64,000 nt of DNA from AV40 sp035568175 (GTDB taxonomy: Bacteria; Verrucomicrobiota; Verrucomicrobiia; Chthoniobacterales; UBA10450), in contig DATMON010000005.1 in assembly GCA_035568175.1 (NCBI GenBank), positions 62,001-126,000 on the forward strand, in the 5' to 3' direction. The notes under the pieces are model-generated. The model had not been told where the DNA came from, did no database searches, and worked only from the letters and a program-made list of their open reading frames with translations. The position numbers were made by a program, and so were the translations under genes. Shown in pieces: positions 1 to 9,724 of the stretch; position 1 is the first letter of the stretch; each line of letters opens with the position of its first letter.

Positions 1-232
1 GATTGTTCAAACGAATCGTTTCGTTTCGATCGATCGAGATCGTCTGCACTTGCGACGACGTGACGGGCGGATTTTTTCCGACACTCGACGGAATGATCAG
101 GCTCATACTGCTCTCGAGCAGGGGCGTCGTGATCATGAAAATGATGAGCAAGACGAAGGCGAGGTCGAGCAGCGGGGTGATGTTGATCTCGGAGAGCGAA
201 GAGAGACTTTGCCGTTGCGAGTAACGCTTCAT
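1..232 (-). CDS. exbD: ExbD/TolR-type biopolymer transport protein (partial)
   Basis: The gene starts at 232 and its 3' end lies beyond the window edge, so only about 77 residues are visible. After a short charged cytoplasmic leader comes a single membrane segment (about residues 18-38) that begins with the ExbD/TolR hallmark INITPLLDLAF. Asp23 sits at the position of the conserved protonatable aspartate that couples proton flow to work. A periplasmic part follows. Start ATG and exbB stop overlap as ATGA, so the two genes are translationally coupled. In the family, ExbB and ExbD form a proton-driven motor that energises TonB-dependent uptake or Tol-type envelope maintenance. The substrate side cannot be told from this window. 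Confidence 0.92.
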   Translation of the reverse strand, partial: MKRYSQRQSLSSLSEINITPLLDLAFVLLIIFMITTPLLESSMSLIIPSSVGKNPPVTSSQVQTISIDRNETIRLNN

Positions 233-981
233 CTGCGAAAGGCCGATTCGCGCGCGACATGATCGACAAATTTGTGCTCGAACTCGGACGCCAGCTCAGC
301 GGCAAAGTTGTCCATCTCCACGATCATCCCGCGGATGCGCGTGACCAGAAAATTGTAACCGAACATCGCCGGGATCGCGACGCAGAGCGCAGTCACGGTG
401 GTGATCAGCGCCCCGGAAACGCCGGGCGCCATCGAAGCAAGATTGGGCGCTCCCGCTTCAGCGACACCGGTGAACGCGTCCATTACGCCCCAGACCGTGC
501 CGAGCAATCCAAGAAACGGCGAACCACTCACCGCCGTTGCCAGCAAAATCATTTGCGACTCGAGCTCGAGCGCGGTTTCGCCGACAGCGCGCTCCATCGC
601 TGCCGTGACCGCACCCATTTGCGCAGCTGAAATTTTGTCGGAGCTCCCGAGCCGCGCGCGAAATGTTTCGTCTACTTCGGCCGAGCCAAGCAAGTGAAAT
701 GTCATCTCCTGGCAACCCGCGCGATAAACGTTGAAAATCGGCGAGCCGGGGAATCGCGCGTTTTTTTCGAACAACCGCAATGGTTGTCGATCCTGCCGGA
801 AGGCACCTAGGAAACGCGTGTTCTGTTTTCGGGCGAACTGGATCACGCGCAATTTGGTGACCATAACCGACCAGCTGAAGATCGAAACGATGGCGAGGAG
901 AAGGAGAACGAGCTTGCCGGCAATGGTGGCGTGCTCAAATGCAAAGAGCAGACCGCCGGCAGCTAAGAATTGCGAAAACAA
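229..981 (-). CDS. exbB: MotA/TolQ/ExbB proton channel family protein
   Basis: The product has 250 residues, normal for ExbB/TolQ. Three hydrophobic segments are visible at about residues 17-38, 140-165 and 185-210, with a long cytoplasmic stretch between the first and second. The second carries the family motif GLLGTVWGVM. The third (ALITTVTALCVAIPAM) has the small and threonine residues that line the ion path in ExbB/TolQ. It overlaps exbD by 4 bp and lies downstream of lgt on the same strand, separated by a 119-bp gap holding a long inverted repeat. TolQ and ExbB cannot be separated here because no tolA, tolB, pal or tonB gene is visible. Confidence 0.93.
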   Translation of the reverse strand: MFSQFLAAGGLLFAFEHATIAGKLVLLLLAIVSIFSWSVMVTKLRVIQFARKQNTRFLGAFRQDRQPLRLFEKNARFPGSPIFNVYRAGCQEMTFHLLGSAEVDETFRARLGSSDKISAAQMGAVTAAMERAVGETALELESQMILLATAVSGSPFLGLLGTVWGVMDAFTGVAEAGAPNLASMAPGVSGALITTVTALCVAIPAMFGYNFLVTRIRGMIVEMDNFAAELASEFEHKFVDHVARESAFRR

Positions 982-1007
982 GAGCCAATCACCTGTCTAA
1001 TTAATAA

Positions 1008-1108
1008 ATGACGAATGACGAATGTCTAATGACGAAGGAATGACGAAATCCGAACCCCACGTTTTCGGCATTTCGCACTTCGACATTAATTCGGCATTCG
1101 TCATTCGT
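1008..1108. repeat. Intergenic inverted repeat built on ATGACGAATGACGAATG
   Basis: Fourteen bases at 1011-1024 (ACGAATGACGAATG) are exactly complementary to 1095-1108. Inside them, further degenerate TGACGAA units and a second partly complementary pair (about 1045-1055 with 1063-1075) would extend the stem. The repeat fills the gap between exbB and lgt, and its right arm supplies the lgt stop codon. It may act as a transcript-stabilising or attenuating hairpin, or be a dispersed repeat. No second copy was seen in this window. Confidence 0.7.
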
Positions 1109-2042
1109 GCTTCGCCATTCTCTTCGGGAACGTCGGCCGCAATTTTGCGCCGACGACGAAAGCTAGCCCGATCCCGATCAAAAAGAACGAAAAGAACTGA
1201 CCGCGAGTGAATCCGGCGATCAAGGCGGCGTCCGGTTCGCGGAAATTTTCAACGACAATCCGGAAGATTGCGTAACAAATGAAAAACAAACCGGTGAGAA
1301 CGCCGTTCGGTTGCCGCATTCGCGTGCGCACCAACCAGAGGATCGTGAAGAGAACGATGCCCTCAAAGAAGGCTTCGTAAAGCTGTGAAGGATGCCGCGG
1401 GGTCAGGATCCCGCGGAGAACTTCCTTTACCTGCAGCTGATGACGAACCGCGGCAACGATCGCATCCGACGAAGTCAGCGATGGATCGATCTGTCGGCAG
1501 GCGATGATCGCGCGTTCGGCCTCACCAACGTTTTCAGTCAGCTCTTTCGGGAACTGCATCGCCCACGAAACATCAGTCGCGCGTCCGTAGAGCTCGCCAT
1601 TGATGAAATTGGCGCAGCGGCCAAAAAACAAACCGATTGGCGCGGTCACGACCAGATTGTCGCCGAGATTCGTCCAGGAAATTTTGTGGCGCCAGGCATA
1701 ATAAAACGTGAACGCGAGCAGGCCGAGCATTCCGCCGTGGCTCGACATTCCGCCCTCCCACACTCGCAAGATCGACATCGGCGCGCGCAACATCTCCGGT
1801 TTGTAGAACAAGGCGTAACCGAGTCGTCCACCGACGATCACGCCAAAGAGCGCGGCGCCGGTGATGAAATCGCTAACTCTTGCCACCGGCAAATCGGCAT
1901 AGCCGCGTTTCGCCAGCAGACGAAACAGGGCATAACTGCACGCGAAGGCGAGCACATAAGCCAATCCGTACCAGCGCGGCCCGACGTTGTCCCATAATCG
2001 AAAAATCAGCGGATCAAGATCGTGAACGTAGTAAGCGACCAT
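1101..2042 (-). CDS. lgt: Prolipoprotein diacylglyceryl transferase
   Basis: Lgt moves the diacylglyceryl group of phosphatidylglycerol to the lipobox cysteine of prolipoproteins in the inner membrane, the first step of lipoprotein maturation. The 313-residue product has about seven hydrophobic segments and the Lgt signature GRCANFINGELYGR at residues 141-154. An HGG motif (residues 102-104) matches the region of the essential histidine in the E. coli enzyme. The protein is somewhat longer than typical Lgt because of extra residues around 180-210. The gene lies 20 bp downstream of the tandem uvrA on the same strand. Its last residues and stop codon fall in an intergenic inverted repeat. Confidence 0.96.
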   Translation of the reverse strand: MVAYYVHDLDPLIFRLWDNVGPRWYGLAYVLAFACSYALFRLLAKRGYADLPVARVSDFITGAALFGVIVGGRLGYALFYKPEMLRAPMSILRVWEGGMSSHGGMLGLLAFTFYYAWRHKISWTNLGDNLVVTAPIGLFFGRCANFINGELYGRATDVSWAMQFPKELTENVGEAERAIIACRQIDPSLTSSDAIVAAVRHQLQVKEVLRGILTPRHPSQLYEAFFEGIVLFTILWLVRTRMRQPNGVLTGLFFICYAIFRIVVENFREPDAALIAGFTRGQFFSFFLIGIGLAFVVGAKLRPTFPKRMAKHE

Positions 2043-2062
2043 GCCTGCAATGCGACGCGCAA

Positions 2063-5000
2063 TTACTTTCGCCGATTTGCGCCTGATTGCGCGAGTGTTT
2101 TCCGCAAAAAAGGCGCCGTACGGCTCGTGCGACTCTTTGAGATTTGTTCGGGAGTTCCAACCGCCACAACTTTACCGCCGTCCGCGCCCGCTTCCGGCCC
2201 AAGATCGACAATGTAGTCGGCTTCGGCGATTACGGTTAGATTGTGCTCGATCACGATCACGGTGTTGCCTTCATCGACCAATCGATGAAGCACTTTGAGG
2301 AGAAGATCGACATCCGCCATGTGCAACCCGATCGTCGGCTCCTCTAAGAGATACAGCGTCGAGCCGGGTTTGCGCATTTTGCGAATCCGCTCGTTCTCCG
2401 CGCGACCGACGCCCCGTTTCAATTGCGTGACCAGTTTCAAACGCTGCGCTTCGCCGCCGCTCAAAGTCGGGCTCGGCTGGCCGAGTTTGAGATAACCGAG
2501 CCCGGTTTCGTTGAGCAACGAAAGGGGTCGCGCAATTTTCGGATGCGCGTGAAAAAACTCCGCCGCTTCTTCGATCGTCATCTCCATCACATCGCCGATC
2601 GACTTTTCGTTGTAGAGCACTTCGAGAGTTTGCGGATTGTAGCGGCGCCCGCCGCAGTCTTCGCACAGCACCAACGCTTCCGGCAAGAAATTCATCTCCA
2701 GCTTGATCACACCCTGGCCTTTGCAGCTTTCGCAACGACCGCCTTCGGCGTTAAATGAAAACCGGCTGGCGGAGTAACCGCGCACGCGCGACACCGGCAA
2801 CTGCGCGTAAAGATTCCGGATCTCGTCAAAAACTTTAATGTAAGTGCCCGGAGTCGAACGCGAAGTTTTCCCGATCGGCGATTGATCGACTTCGTAAACC
2901 GCTTCGATCTCTTCGGTGCCGCTGACCAGCTTAAACAAGTCGCCGTTGCCGCTGCGTTTCCGATTTTCCAGTTGCTCGATCACTGCCGGCAGGAGGACGT
3001 CGTGGAGCAAGGTCGATTTTCCGGACCCGGAAATTCCGGTGATGACCGAAAGTCGGCCGACCGGGAACCGAACATCGATATTTTTCAAATTGTTCACGCG
3101 CGCGCCGCGGATTTGGATCCAGCTCTCAACGGCCTGCAATGATCGGCGAGTTTTGCGTGTCGGATGAGAAAGCGGCGTCTTCAAACACCGACCAGTCTCG
3201 GAATCTTTCGAGCGTTCGATATCGCGCAACGTTCCGGCCGCGACGACTTGTCCACCGTGAACGCCTGCAAGCGGGCCGAGATCGACAATATGATCCGCGC
3301 GCCGCATCGTTTCGTCATCATGCTCGACGATGACGAGGGAATTTCCTTTGTCGCGCAGCGCGACGAGGGTGTCGAGCAATCGTAAATTGTCGCGCGGATG
3401 CAAACCGATTGTCGGTTCGTCCAAAACGTAAAGAACGCCGCGCAAATTCGAGCCAAGCTGCGCCGCCAATCGGATCCGTTGCGATTCGCCGCCGCTCAAT
3501 GTTTTCGCAGAGCGCCCAAGCGCGAGATAGCCGAGGCCGACATTTTCCATGAAGCGCAACCGCTGCCCGATTTCCGGAATTAGATCGGCGGCGATCGTTT
3601 GCTCCGTCCCATGAAATTTCAGTTTGTCGATCCTGCGAGCGGCTTCACTCGCCGACAGGTTCGTGAACTGATCGATCGTCCGGCCTTGCACGCGAACGTG
3701 TCGCGCGACCGCGTTTAAGCGTGAACCGTGGCAGCTCGGACATTCATGGGCTTCGGTCGCATCAATCCTTTCTGACTCGCGCTCCGCCGCCAACTCGTTT
3801 TCCAAAACCGAATCGCTGTTCTCATCCGCGCCAGTCTGAAATTTCTGGTCCCAAATTTCGCCGAAGCCTCCGCATTCCTCGCACGCGCCGTGCGGCGAAT
3901 TAAACGAGAATAATCGCGGATCCAATTCTTCAAATGCGCGGCCGCAGTTCGGACAACTCATCTCCGTGCTCATGACCGTGAGCCGGTTTTTCGAATCGAG
4001 AAGGTGCGCCGTGCCGCGTCCGATATCGAGCGCGCGTTGCGCCAGGTTCCGCGCTTTCGCGATCCGCTTGGCATCGATCACGCCCATGACAACCGCAATG
4101 GTATGTTCTTTGAAACGCTCCAGTCTGTTAAACTGCGCGATCGGGATGAGAGCGCCGTCGACGTACAAGGTATCGAAGCCCTGGCGTTCAGCCCAGCGCG
4201 CGACGTCGGTGTGAAATCCTTTCCGCGCCTTCACTATTGGCGCGAGCACTTTGAGCGCGCCCCGTTTCGCGGCGGTTTCGATCTGTTTCACAATCGCGGC
4301 CAGACTTTGCTTTTCCACCGGCAAATGGCAGTCCGGACAAAACTGGGTTCCGGTTTTGGCAAAGAGCAGTCGGAGAAAATGATAAACCTCGGTCACGGTC
4401 GCGACGGTGGATTTGCCGCCACCGCGGGTGACGCGTTGCTCGATCGCGACACTCGGCGGCAGACCGGTGACAAGATCGACATCCGGTTTCTCAAGCTGCT
4501 CCACAAATTGCCGCGCATAAGGCGACATACTGTCGAGAAACCTTCGCTGTCCTTCGGCGAACAAAATGTCGAACGCGAGCGTCGATTTTCCAGAACCGCT
4601 CAATCCGGTGATGACCACCATCTGGTCGCGTGGAATTTTGACGTCGATGTTCTTCAGGTTGTGCTCACGCGCGCCATGAATACCGATTGCGCCGTTTGTT
4701 CTCAGATTGGGGAGTGCACGTGCCTTGTCGAACGGCTGTTCTGCTGCACGCAATGAGATCAAATTGTCGTCTTCGTCATAAATACTCTGAGTGGTTCGCG
4801 GCGGGGCGCCGCGAACTGCGCGCGAGCTCCGAGCCGGAGTGGCATTTCGTGCGCTCCCCAGAACTGATTTGAGAAATCTTCCGGTGTGCGAATTTTCGAT
4901 CTTCGCGATCTGCTCCGGCGTACCAGCGCCGACGACCTGTCCGCCGTCGTCTCCCGCTTCCGGTCCAAGATCGACAATCCAATCAGCGCATTTAATGACC

Positions 5001-7858
5001 TCGAGATTGTGCTCGATCACGATGATCGAATGACCGCGGCCAACGAGACGATGAAAAACCTGCAACAGCATCGCGACGTCGTCGAAATGCAACCCGGTTG
5101 TCGGTTCGTCGAAAATGAAAAGATTATTGCGCGATTCTTCTGTGGAGGCAGCCGTCCCGGCTGCACCATTGTTTTTCGCAGGCGAGACGCCTGCCACCAC
5201 AGTTTTCTCGGCTAGATGCCTGACGAGTTTCAAACGCTGCGACTCACCCCCGGAAAGCGTGTTCAACGGCTGGCCGAGACGCAGATAACCGAGACCGACC
5301 TCGTCCAGAATATCAAGCGGTTCTGACAGGGTCTTTCGTTCACCGATCTGAGCGAAAAATTGAATCGCTTCGCTCACGGTCATTTCGAGCAAATCGTGGA
5401 TCGATTTGTCGTGTAATTTAATTTTCAGCACGTGGGGCTGGAACCGTTTGCCTTCACATTCCGCGCAGCGCACGTAGAGATCGCTCAAGAATTGCATCTC
5501 GATCTTTTCGAACCCCGTGCCGGAGCAGCGTTCGCAGCGACCACTGCCGGAATTGAACGAGAACGCGCTCGCGGTCAGTCCCTGCGACATCGCTTCCGGC
5601 TGCGCCGCGAACAATTCGCGGACGCGATCGTAAAGTCCGAGATAAAGAATCGGCGTCGAGCGCGGCGTCCGCGCAAGCGCCGATTGATCGACCATCACGA
5701 CTTCGCCAATCCGATGCGCGCCGGTGACCGATTTGCACGCGCCCGCTTCCCCTGGCACGCCGTAGCCTCGCGAAGGCGCGTGATCGGTCGCTTGGCCTTT
5801 AGCGATCAGCAGGTTCCGATAAAGCACGTCATGAATCAAAGTCGATTTGCCAGAACCGGAGACGCCGGTCACGCAGGTGAAAACCCCGAGTGGAAGATCG
5901 ACGTCGATGCTCTTAAGGTTGTGCTCGCGCGCGCCGTTGATCTTGATCGACGATGTCGATCTTCGCCGCTTTTTCGGGGCCGGGATCGATTTGCGGCCGC
6001 CCAGGTAATCGGCGGTCAGTGAGTCTTTGCGAAACAAAAGCTGATCGAGCGCGCCGTTGAAAACCAATTCGCCGCCGCGCTCGCCGCGACCCGGACCGAT
6101 GTCGAGCAAGTTATCGGCCGCGCGAATGATTTGTTCCTCGTGCTCGACTACGAGCAGCGTATTGCCTCGGTCGCGCAGATTGTACATCACGCGCACGAGC
6201 CGGCCGATGTCTCGCGGATGCAACCCGATGCTCGGCTCGTCCATGACGAAAAGCGTGTTAACGAGCGACGCGCCGAGACACGTCGTGAGATTGACGCGCT
6301 GCACTTCTCCGCCGCTTAAGGTGCGGGTGGAGCGATCAAGCGTGAGATAACCGACGCCGACTTCAGACAAATAACTCAGGCGCGCGCAGATTTCGTCGCG
6401 CAGCATCTGCCCGGTCGAATCGCCGGGTGCGATGTCGATCTTCGCCAGCAAATCGCGAGCATTGGAAATGGAGAGTGCGGCGAAATCAGGAAGAGTTAGC
6501 TGTAGCGGCGCTCGGTGAGCGCCGTTTGTCTGGTTTCGCCGGCTATAGACCGCCGCTACAGAAGAAACCTTGTAATTCAACGCTTCGGGCTGAAACCGTC
6601 CGCCATTGCAACGCGGACAAGTCGTGTAGGCGCGGTAGCGGCTGAGCAAGACGCGCATGTGCATTTTGTAAACTTGCGATTCGAGCCAGCGGAAAAATCC
6701 GCGGACCCCGTACCAACGATCGTCTTCATAATCGTCAGCCGTATATTCGCCGCTGCGCTTTTCGCCGTTGATGACGAAGTCCTGATCGGCCTTGGGCAGT
6801 TCCTCGAACGGCAGACTGATATCGATCACTTCGCGGGCGCAGGCACGAAGCAAATCTTTTTGCGATTCGCCGAACTCGTTCCCACGAAAAACGCGAACCA
6901 CGCCTTGTTTAATCGACAATGAGCGATCCGGAATCGCTTTGTTTAGATCGATCGTAATTGTGCGTCCAAACCCGCGGCATTCCGGGCAGGCACCGAGCGG
7001 ATTGTTGAAAGTGAAAAGCCCCGGCGTCGGCGGCCGGATATCGACATCGCAATGGGCACAGTGCCAGCCGGTGGAAAACGGATGCTCGGGTTTTTTCTCA
7101 ACATCGACAACGTTGACCTTGCCTTTGCCGAAGCGGAGCGCGGTCTCGAGCGCTTCGACCAGGCGCGCGCGATTCTCTTGAATAATCGCGATCCGGTCCT
7201 GAATGACCTGGACCCGGGCGCCGAGTCGCTTGATCTTTTTGGGATCGTCATCCACGCGGACGACTTCGTTGTCGATCCAAACGCGGAGATAGCCCTGTTG
7301 TTGGAGGAACTCGAAAAACTTTCGTGGTTCGGTTTTGGCCGGAACTGCCACCCAAAATGTGATCATCACATTCTTGCCGACGCAGTCGCGCAGAACTTCA
7401 TCCGCGATCGATTTCGCCGTTTCGGATCGAATTTCACGCCCGCAGCTCGGACAAAAGGCTTTGGCAATCCGCGGCCAAAGCAATTTCAAATAATCATTGA
7501 TCTCGGTCATCGTGCCGACGGTCGAGCGCGACGATTTGACCGGATTGGCCTGCTCGATCGCAATTGCCGGCGGAATGCCGCGGATATCGTCCACGCGCGG
7601 CTTGTCCATGCGATCGAGGAATTGCCGCATGTAAGGACTGAAAGTTTCGACGTAACGGCGCTGGCCTTCGGCGTAAATGGTTTCGAAGGCGAGACTCGAT
7701 TTGCCTGAGCCGCTCGGACCGGTCACGACGGTCAATTTCCCCAGCGGAAGATCGACATCTACGCCTTTAAGGTTGTTCTGGCGGGCTCCGCGGATCTCAA
7801 TGCAGGTCGCCTCGGCAACCGCAGTGACGCATTTTTTTTCAGCAACCTTCGAACCCAC
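2063..7858 (-). CDS. uvrA: Double-length UvrA: two UvrA units fused head to tail
   Basis: UvrA recognises bulky DNA lesions and loads UvrB in nucleotide excision repair. This 1931-residue protein is twice the usual length (about 950). It holds four ABC ATPase modules. Walker A motifs of the form G(P/V/L/I)SGSGKS lie near residues 47, 668, 1085 and 1608, and LSGGE-(S/V/A)QR signatures near 515, 870, 1455 and 1800. Each half has its own CxxC zinc-finger pairs. Unit 1 ends near residue 1030 and unit 2 starts near 1055. Tandem UvrA of this size is known from Chlamydiae. Two palindromic repeats are translated inside unit 1, at residues 432-453 and 885-906; the second lies between signature and Walker B. 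A separate normal-length UvrA is coded at 48393-51326. The reading frame is intact throughout. Confidence 0.95.
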   Translation of the reverse strand: MGSKVAEKKCVTAVAEATCIEIRGARQNNLKGVDVDLPLGKLTVVTGPSGSGKSSLAFETIYAEGQRRYVETFSPYMRQFLDRMDKPRVDDIRGIPPAIAIEQANPVKSSRSTVGTMTEINDYLKLLWPRIAKAFCPSCGREIRSETAKSIADEVLRDCVGKNVMITFWVAVPAKTEPRKFFEFLQQQGYLRVWIDNEVVRVDDDPKKIKRLGARVQVIQDRIAIIQENRARLVEALETALRFGKGKVNVVDVEKKPEHPFSTGWHCAHCDVDIRPPTPGLFTFNNPLGACPECRGFGRTITIDLNKAIPDRSLSIKQGVVRVFRGNEFGESQKDLLRACAREVIDISLPFEELPKADQDFVINGEKRSGEYTADDYEDDRWYGVRGFFRWLESQVYKMHMRVLLSRYRAYTTCPRCNGGRFQPEALNYKVSSVAAVYSRRNQTNGAHRAPLQLTLPDFAALSISNARDLLAKIDIAPGDSTGQMLRDEICARLSYLSEVGVGYLTLDRSTRTLSGGEVQRVNLTTCLGASLVNTLFVMDEPSIGLHPRDIGRLVRVMYNLRDRGNTLLVVEHEEQIIRAADNLLDIGPGRGERGGELVFNGALDQLLFRKDSLTADYLGGRKSIPAPKKRRRSTSSIKINGAREHNLKSIDVDLPLGVFTCVTGVSGSGKSTLIHDVLYRNLLIAKGQATDHAPSRGYGVPGEAGACKSVTGAHRIGEVVMVDQSALARTPRSTPILYLGLYDRVRELFAAQPEAMSQGLTASAFSFNSGSGRCERCSGTGFEKIEMQFLSDLYVRCAECEGKRFQPHVLKIKLHDKSIHDLLEMTVSEAIQFFAQIGERKTLSEPLDILDEVGLGYLRLGQPLNTLSGGESQRLKLVRHLAEKTVVAGVSPAKNNGAAGTAASTEESRNNLFIFDEPTTGLHFDDVAMLLQVFHRLVGRGHSIIVIEHNLEVIKCADWIVDLGPEAGDDGGQVVGAGTPEQIAKIENSHTGRFLKSVLGSARNATPARSSRAVRGAPPRTTQSIYDEDDNLISLRAAEQPFDKARALPNLRTNGAIGIHGAREHNLKNIDVKIPRDQMVVITGLSGSGKSTLAFDILFAEGQRRFLDSMSPYARQFVEQLEKPDVDLVTGLPPSVAIEQRVTRGGGKSTVATVTEVYHFLRLLFAKTGTQFCPDCHLPVEKQSLAAIVKQIETAAKRGALKVLAPIVKARKGFHTDVARWAERQGFDTLYVDGALIPIAQFNRLERFKEHTIAVVMGVIDAKRIAKARNLAQRALDIGRGTAHLLDSKNRLTVMSTEMSCPNCGRAFEELDPRLFSFNSPHGACEECGGFGEIWDQKFQTGADENSDSVLENELAAERESERIDATEAHECPSCHGSRLNAVARHVRVQGRTIDQFTNLSASEAARRIDKLKFHGTEQTIAADLIPEIGQRLRFMENVGLGYLALGRSAKTLSGGESQRIRLAAQLGSNLRGVLYVLDEPTIGLHPRDNLRLLDTLVALRDKGNSLVIVEHDDETMRRADHIVDLGPLAGVHGGQVVAAGTLRDIERSKDSETGRCLKTPLSHPTRKTRRSLQAVESWIQIRGARVNNLKNIDVRFPVGRLSVITGISGSGKSTLLHDVLLPAVIEQLENRKRSGNGDLFKLVSGTEEIEAVYEVDQSPIGKTSRSTPGTYIKVFDEIRNLYAQLPVSRVRGYSASRFSFNAEGGRCESCKGQGVIKLEMNFLPEALVLCEDCGGRRYNPQTLEVLYNEKSIGDVMEMTIEEAAEFFHAHPKIARPLSLLNETGLGYLKLGQPSPTLSGGEAQRLKLVTQLKRGVGRAENERIRKMRKPGSTLYLLEEPTIGLHMADVDLLLKVLHRLVDEGNTVIVIEHNLTVIAEADYIVDLGPEAGADGGKVVAVGTPEQISKSRTSRTAPFLRKTLAQSGANRRK
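5141..5202 (-). repeat. Family A twin-hairpin repeat inside the tandem uvrA
   Basis: The outer ends TGTGG and CCACA are complementary. Between them lie two perfect small hairpins, GCAGCC-gtccc-GGCTGC and GCAGGC-gagac-GCCTGC. In the gene's reading direction it is translated without a stop as part of residues 885-906 (VAGVSPAKNNGAAGTAAS). The same family, in the same orientation and frame relative to its host gene, occurs in mazG at 12385-12449. Confidence 0.85.
6500..6561 (-). repeat. Family B twin-hairpin repeat inside the tandem uvrA
   Basis: A perfect 11-bp outer inverted repeat (CTGTAGCGGCG at 6500-6510, CGCCGCTACAG at 6551-6561) encloses a perfect inner hairpin GGCGCTC-ggt-GAGCGCC and a second, weaker one (GCCGGCTATAGACCGCC). 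In the gene direction it is read through as residues 432-453 (SVAAVYSRRNQTNGAHRAPL), which do not look like UvrA sequence. Confidence 0.82.
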
Positions 7859-7921
7859 TGGAGATTATCCGAGATGCGCGCGTAAATCGCAAATCTCGCT
7901 CCGCCCGGAATGACAGATTCG

Positions 7922-9724
7922 TTAATCTTTGAAACGTGCGGCGACTTCTTCGCGCTGCTTCATCAACTCGTTCGGCACGACACCGAGTGAATCGAAAAAC
8001 CTTTTGTGCTCGGCGAGTTCCCTTTTCCACTCCTCGTGATCGATCTCGAGAAGCTCGTCGACACAATTGTGATCGATTTCGAGCTCGGCCAGATCGAGAT
8101 CGTGCAACCCGGGCAGCCAGCCGATCGGCGATTTGAGTGCGCCGTCGCCACCTTCGCAGCGATCGATGATCCATTTGAGCACCCGCATGTTGTCGCCGAA
8201 ACCGGGCCAGAGAAATTTGCCGCCTTCGCCTTTGCGGAACCAATTCACGTTAAAAATCAGCGGCGGATTCGTCAGGCGCTTCCCAATTGCAAGCCAGTGC
8301 CGGAAATAATCGCCGATGTTGTAACCGCAGAATGGCAGCATCGCCATCGGATCACGCCGGACCTGGCCGACCGCGCCGGTCGCGGCCGCGGTTGTTTCCG
8401 AAGCCATAGTCGCGCCGAGGTAAACGCCGTGTTCCCAGTCAAACGATTGAAAGACGAGCGGCATGGTGTTGCTGCGGCGTCCGCCGAAAATGATTGCGCT
8501 GATCGGAACGCCTTCGCCTTTTTCGAAATCGGGATCGAGAACGGGATTATTCCGCACCGGCGCAGTGAACCGGCTATTCGGATGCGCGGCTTTTTCTTTT
8601 GAATCGGGCGTCCAATCGTTCCCGCGCCAATCGATCGCGTGCTTTGGCGGCGGGCCGTCTTTGCCCTCCCACCAGGCGTCACCGTCGTCAGTCAGCGCGA
8701 CGTTGGTGTAAAGCGAATCGTGCGCGATCGACTTCATCGCGTTCGGATTCGATTTGTAATTCGTTCCCGGAACGACGCCGAAGTAGCCGTTCTCGGGATT
8801 GACCGCGAACAAACGGTTTTCTCGGATTTGCATCCAGGCGATGTCGTCGCCAACAGTGGTGATCTTCCAACCGGCGAAATGTTTGGGCGGAATAAGCATC
8901 GCGAAATTTGTTTTGCCACACGCGCTCGGAAACGCCGCCGCGACGTAATGTTTTTTACCTTCGGGCGATTCGACCCCGAGGATCAACATGTGCTCGGCCA
9001 TCCAGCCCTGTTTCCGCGCAAGATAGGAACCGATCCGGAGCGCGAAGCATTTCTTGCTCAGCAACACATTTCCGCCGTAACCGGAACCAACCGAGATAAT
9101 CGTGTTGTCCTGGGGAAAATGGCAGATGAAGCGGCGCGCAGGATCGACATCTAATAATGAGTGGACCCCGCGATTCCATTCGGCCGCGGGATCATCGCCC
9201 AGACGCTTGACCACGATCTCGCCCATGCGCGTCATGATCCGCATACTGAGAACGACATAGATGGAATCGGTGATTTCGAAGCCGACTTTCGTTAGCGGCG
9301 AATCGGGCGGGCCCATGATATACGGCACGACGAACATCGTTCGACCCTGCATTGCGCCTTTGAGCAAGCCGTGAAGTTTTGAATAGGTCTCGGCCGGTTC
9401 GCTCCAGTGGTTGGTCGGGCCCGCTTCTTCTTTAGTCGGCGTACAGATGAAGGTGAATTGTTCGACTCGGGCGACGTCATTCGGATTGGATCGATGCAAA
9501 TAGGAGCGCGGAACCTTTTTGTCGTTGAGCTTGATCAGGACGTTCTGCTTCGTCGCTTCCTGAAGCAGGTAATCGCGCTCGCGCTCGGAGCCATCGCACC
9601 AGAAGACATTCTCCGGCTTGGCGAGGAGCTCGACCTCGCGCACCCAGTCGAGCACGGCCTGGTTTACCGGGTTGTTGTCACCGATTCCAGCCGGCGGCGA
9701 AATGGCGGGTGCAATGTTTTTCAT
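7922..9724 (-). CDS. pckG: Phosphoenolpyruvate carboxykinase (GTP)
   Basis: This enzyme converts oxaloacetate and GTP to phosphoenolpyruvate, GDP and CO2, the entry step of gluconeogenesis. The 600-residue length fits the GTP-dependent class. The hallmark P-loop with the reactive cysteine, FPSACGKTNFAML, lies at about residues 264-276. Other family segments such as SGYGGNVLLSKKCFALRIGS (about 215-234) and FGGRRSNTMPLV are clear. The start at 9724 gives a full-length protein, although no strong ribosome-binding site is visible. The gene is transcribed toward the tandem uvrA with a 63-bp gap, and diverges from the rhomboid-like gene. Confidence 0.97.
   Translation of the reverse strand: MKNIAPAISPPAGIGDNNPVNQAVLDWVREVELLAKPENVFWCDGSERERDYLLQEATKQNVLIKLNDKKVPRSYLHRSNPNDVARVEQFTFICTPTKEEAGPTNHWSEPAETYSKLHGLLKGAMQGRTMFVVPYIMGPPDSPLTKVGFEITDSIYVVLSMRIMTRMGEIVVKRLGDDPAAEWNRGVHSLLDVDPARRFICHFPQDNTIISVGSGYGGNVLLSKKCFALRIGSYLARKQGWMAEHMLILGVESPEGKKHYVAAAFPSACGKTNFAMLIPPKHFAGWKITTVGDDIAWMQIRENRLFAVNPENGYFGVVPGTNYKSNPNAMKSIAHDSLYTNVALTDDGDAWWEGKDGPPPKHAIDWRGNDWTPDSKEKAAHPNSRFTAPVRNNPVLDPDFEKGEGVPISAIIFGGRRSNTMPLVFQSFDWEHGVYLGATMASETTAAATGAVGQVRRDPMAMLPFCGYNIGDYFRHWLAIGKRLTNPPLIFNVNWFRKGEGGKFLWPGFGDNMRVLKWIIDRCEGGDGALKSPIGWLPGLHDLDLAELEIDHNCVDELLEIDHEEWKRELAEHKRFFDSLGVVPNELMKQREEVAARFKD

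Noticed and set aside
2271..2735. Long reading frames opposite or overlapping the tandem uvrA and other large genes
   Set aside because: High GC gives long shadow frames; none carries a recognisable motif and all lie inside strongly supported genes.
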